From: Cryomorphaceae bacterium
GTDB taxonomy: Bacteria; Bacteroidota; Bacteroidia; Flavobacteriales; BACL11
DNA length: 14,949 nt
Direction of reading: 5' to 3'
NCBI GenBank assembly: GCA_949511925.1
Contig: CATEYX010000056.1
Location: 1 to 14,949 of the forward strand
The position numbers were made by a program, and so were the translations under genes. This document shows positions 14,036-14,949 of the stretch, piece after piece; the stretch's first letter is position 1; the number at the start of each line of letters is the position of its first letter. The notes under the pieces were generated by a model. That model was not told where the DNA came from and did not search any database. It saw only the letters and a list, made by a program, of their open reading frames with translations.

Positions 14036-14949
14036 TAGAAATTAATTTTAAGTTCAAGAGTAGTTTCGCTTCCCTTTATGTTAGTTGCTGAAAAATTCTT
14101 ATCATAGTAATGGAAATTTGAATGTCTTAAAAACAAATAGGCTCCTTCATTCAATTTAACATCAAACCCAAAACCAACAATATTACCAAATTGATTTCTT
14201 GCTTTAAATGAAGGAATATAATCTTCAGTAACACCCCAAGTATTGTCACTAGGATAAGGGTCCGTATCATCAATATCAGTAAACTCATTCCCTAATACCC
14301 TTTCGATTCCATATTTAAAAACAAATGCAGTAGTCTTATTTAGCTCATAACACAAATCAAACTGTTGATTAAAATGTCGAATAAATGCTGATGAATTTGT
14401 AACTGGTAAAATGCTAAAAAAATCCTGTGCAGTATTATAGTTTGTAAGAGAAAATAAATACAAATTCTTTCCAAAGACTCTTGTTTTATATTTTAAATGT
14501 AAATCTGAAGAACAATAAAACTTATCAAATAGAGGCAATCCATTTGTATCAATATAGCCAGTTGATATTGTGTCATTATTCACATAAATACTATCAGAAA
14601 TATTTACATTTTCAAATACTCCTCTATAGTATGAATTAAACTGTTTATAAGGTCCGTATCCTGAACTAAAATAGGATATCCTAGAAAGCATTAATCCATT
14701 TGTTTTATGACTGTATGAGAAATTAGTATTTATTCTTTCCAACTCTGAATAAAAACCAAATCCACCAGAAACAGATACCGCTCCAATTTTAAATTCGGTA
14801 TTAACACTAATGCCTTCTCTGTTATTTGCAAGATAGCCAAGATTATTAATTGGCCCTCCAAATGATGTCATTATTGTTGCATCAGCACCCTCTTCTATTA
14901 CAGAAGATTGAACCAACTCAACTACAGAAGTATTTTGGAATGATGAATT
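14035..14949 (-). CDS. Outer-membrane beta-barrel protein, N terminus beyond the window
   Basis: The frame is open to the last base of the window (305 codons including the stop, first visible residues NSSFQNTSVVELV). A TTG at 14916 could be read as a start, but coding-like sequence continues upstream without a stop and no signal peptide follows it, so the gene is truncated by the window. The visible part reads VIEEGADATIMTSFGGPINN, then repeated amphipathic beta strands (ISVNTEFKIGAVSVSGGFGF, HLKYKTRVFGKNLYLFSLTN, AFVFKYGIERV, NIVGFGFDVKLNEGAYLFLRHS) and ends LELKINF, a barrel-type C terminus with a terminal Phe. It is translationally coupled to the next barrel gene, and the two may work as a pair. 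Function and full length are unknown. Confidence 0.75.
   Translation of the reverse strand, partial: NSSFQNTSVVELVQSSVIEEGADATIMTSFGGPINNLGYLANNREGISVNTEFKIGAVSVSGGFGFYSELERINTNFSYSHKTNGLMLSRISYFSSGYGPYKQFNSYYRGVFENVNISDSIYVNNDTISTGYIDTNGLPLFDKFYCSSDLHLKYKTRVFGKNLYLFSLTNYNTAQDFFSILPVTNSSAFIRHFNQQFDLCYELNKTTAFVFKYGIERVLGNEFTDIDDTDPYPSDNTWGVTEDYIPSFKARNQFGNIVGFGFDVKLNEGAYLFLRHSNFHYYDKNFSATNIKGSETTLELKINF

Noticed and set aside
14914..14916. TTG at 14916 as the start of the first barrel gene
   Set aside because: The frame stays open to the window edge with protein-like sequence, and no signal peptide follows the TTG, so the gene begins outside the window.

Overview
This window is a low-GC chromosomal segment from a member of the Bacteroidota, most likely the Flavobacteriales. 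The evidence is an era-der gene pair, promoter-like TTG-N19-TAnnTTTG signals instead of -35/-10 boxes, A-rich leaders without clear Shine-Dalgarno sequences, a type IX secretion (T9SS) C-terminal sorting domain, and several lipoprotein and outer-membrane beta-barrel genes. Every protein gene lies on the minus strand. The only plus-strand gene is an initiator tRNA.

Region 1 (about 31-5860) is ordinary housekeeping sequence. der and era overlap by one base. Upstream of them are two paralogous exported proteins flanking a small two-helix membrane protein, then an ABC-F family ATPase. Rho-independent hairpins separate era from the exported-protein group and that group from the ABC-F gene. -7-type promoter motifs sit 4-5 bases before the start codons of the ABC-F gene and the small membrane protein, which suggests leaderless or near-leaderless transcripts.

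Region 2 (about 5898-6660) holds initiator tRNA-Met with a good promoter and terminator, a stretch without genes, and a one-base-frameshifted cupin related to the C-terminal domain of the ManC/mannose-6-phosphate isomerase family.

Region 3 (6752-14949, running off the window edge) looks like one minus-strand operon of seven genes, with gaps of 3-17 bases or one-base TAATG overlaps. In transcription order it encodes: an incomplete outer-membrane beta-barrel protein; a second, 568-residue beta-barrel protein; two lipoproteins with carbohydrate-binding-like beta-sandwich modules; a T9SS-secreted protein with two such modules; a secreted clan GH-A glycoside hydrolase-like protein; and an NrtR/AraR-type regulator whose Nudix domain has lost its catalytic glutamates. 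No SusC/SusD pair is visible. I infer a surface glycan binding, processing and transport (or export) locus with its own sugar-sensing regulator. The substrate cannot be read from the sequence. This operon is the part of the window most likely to be an undescribed system.
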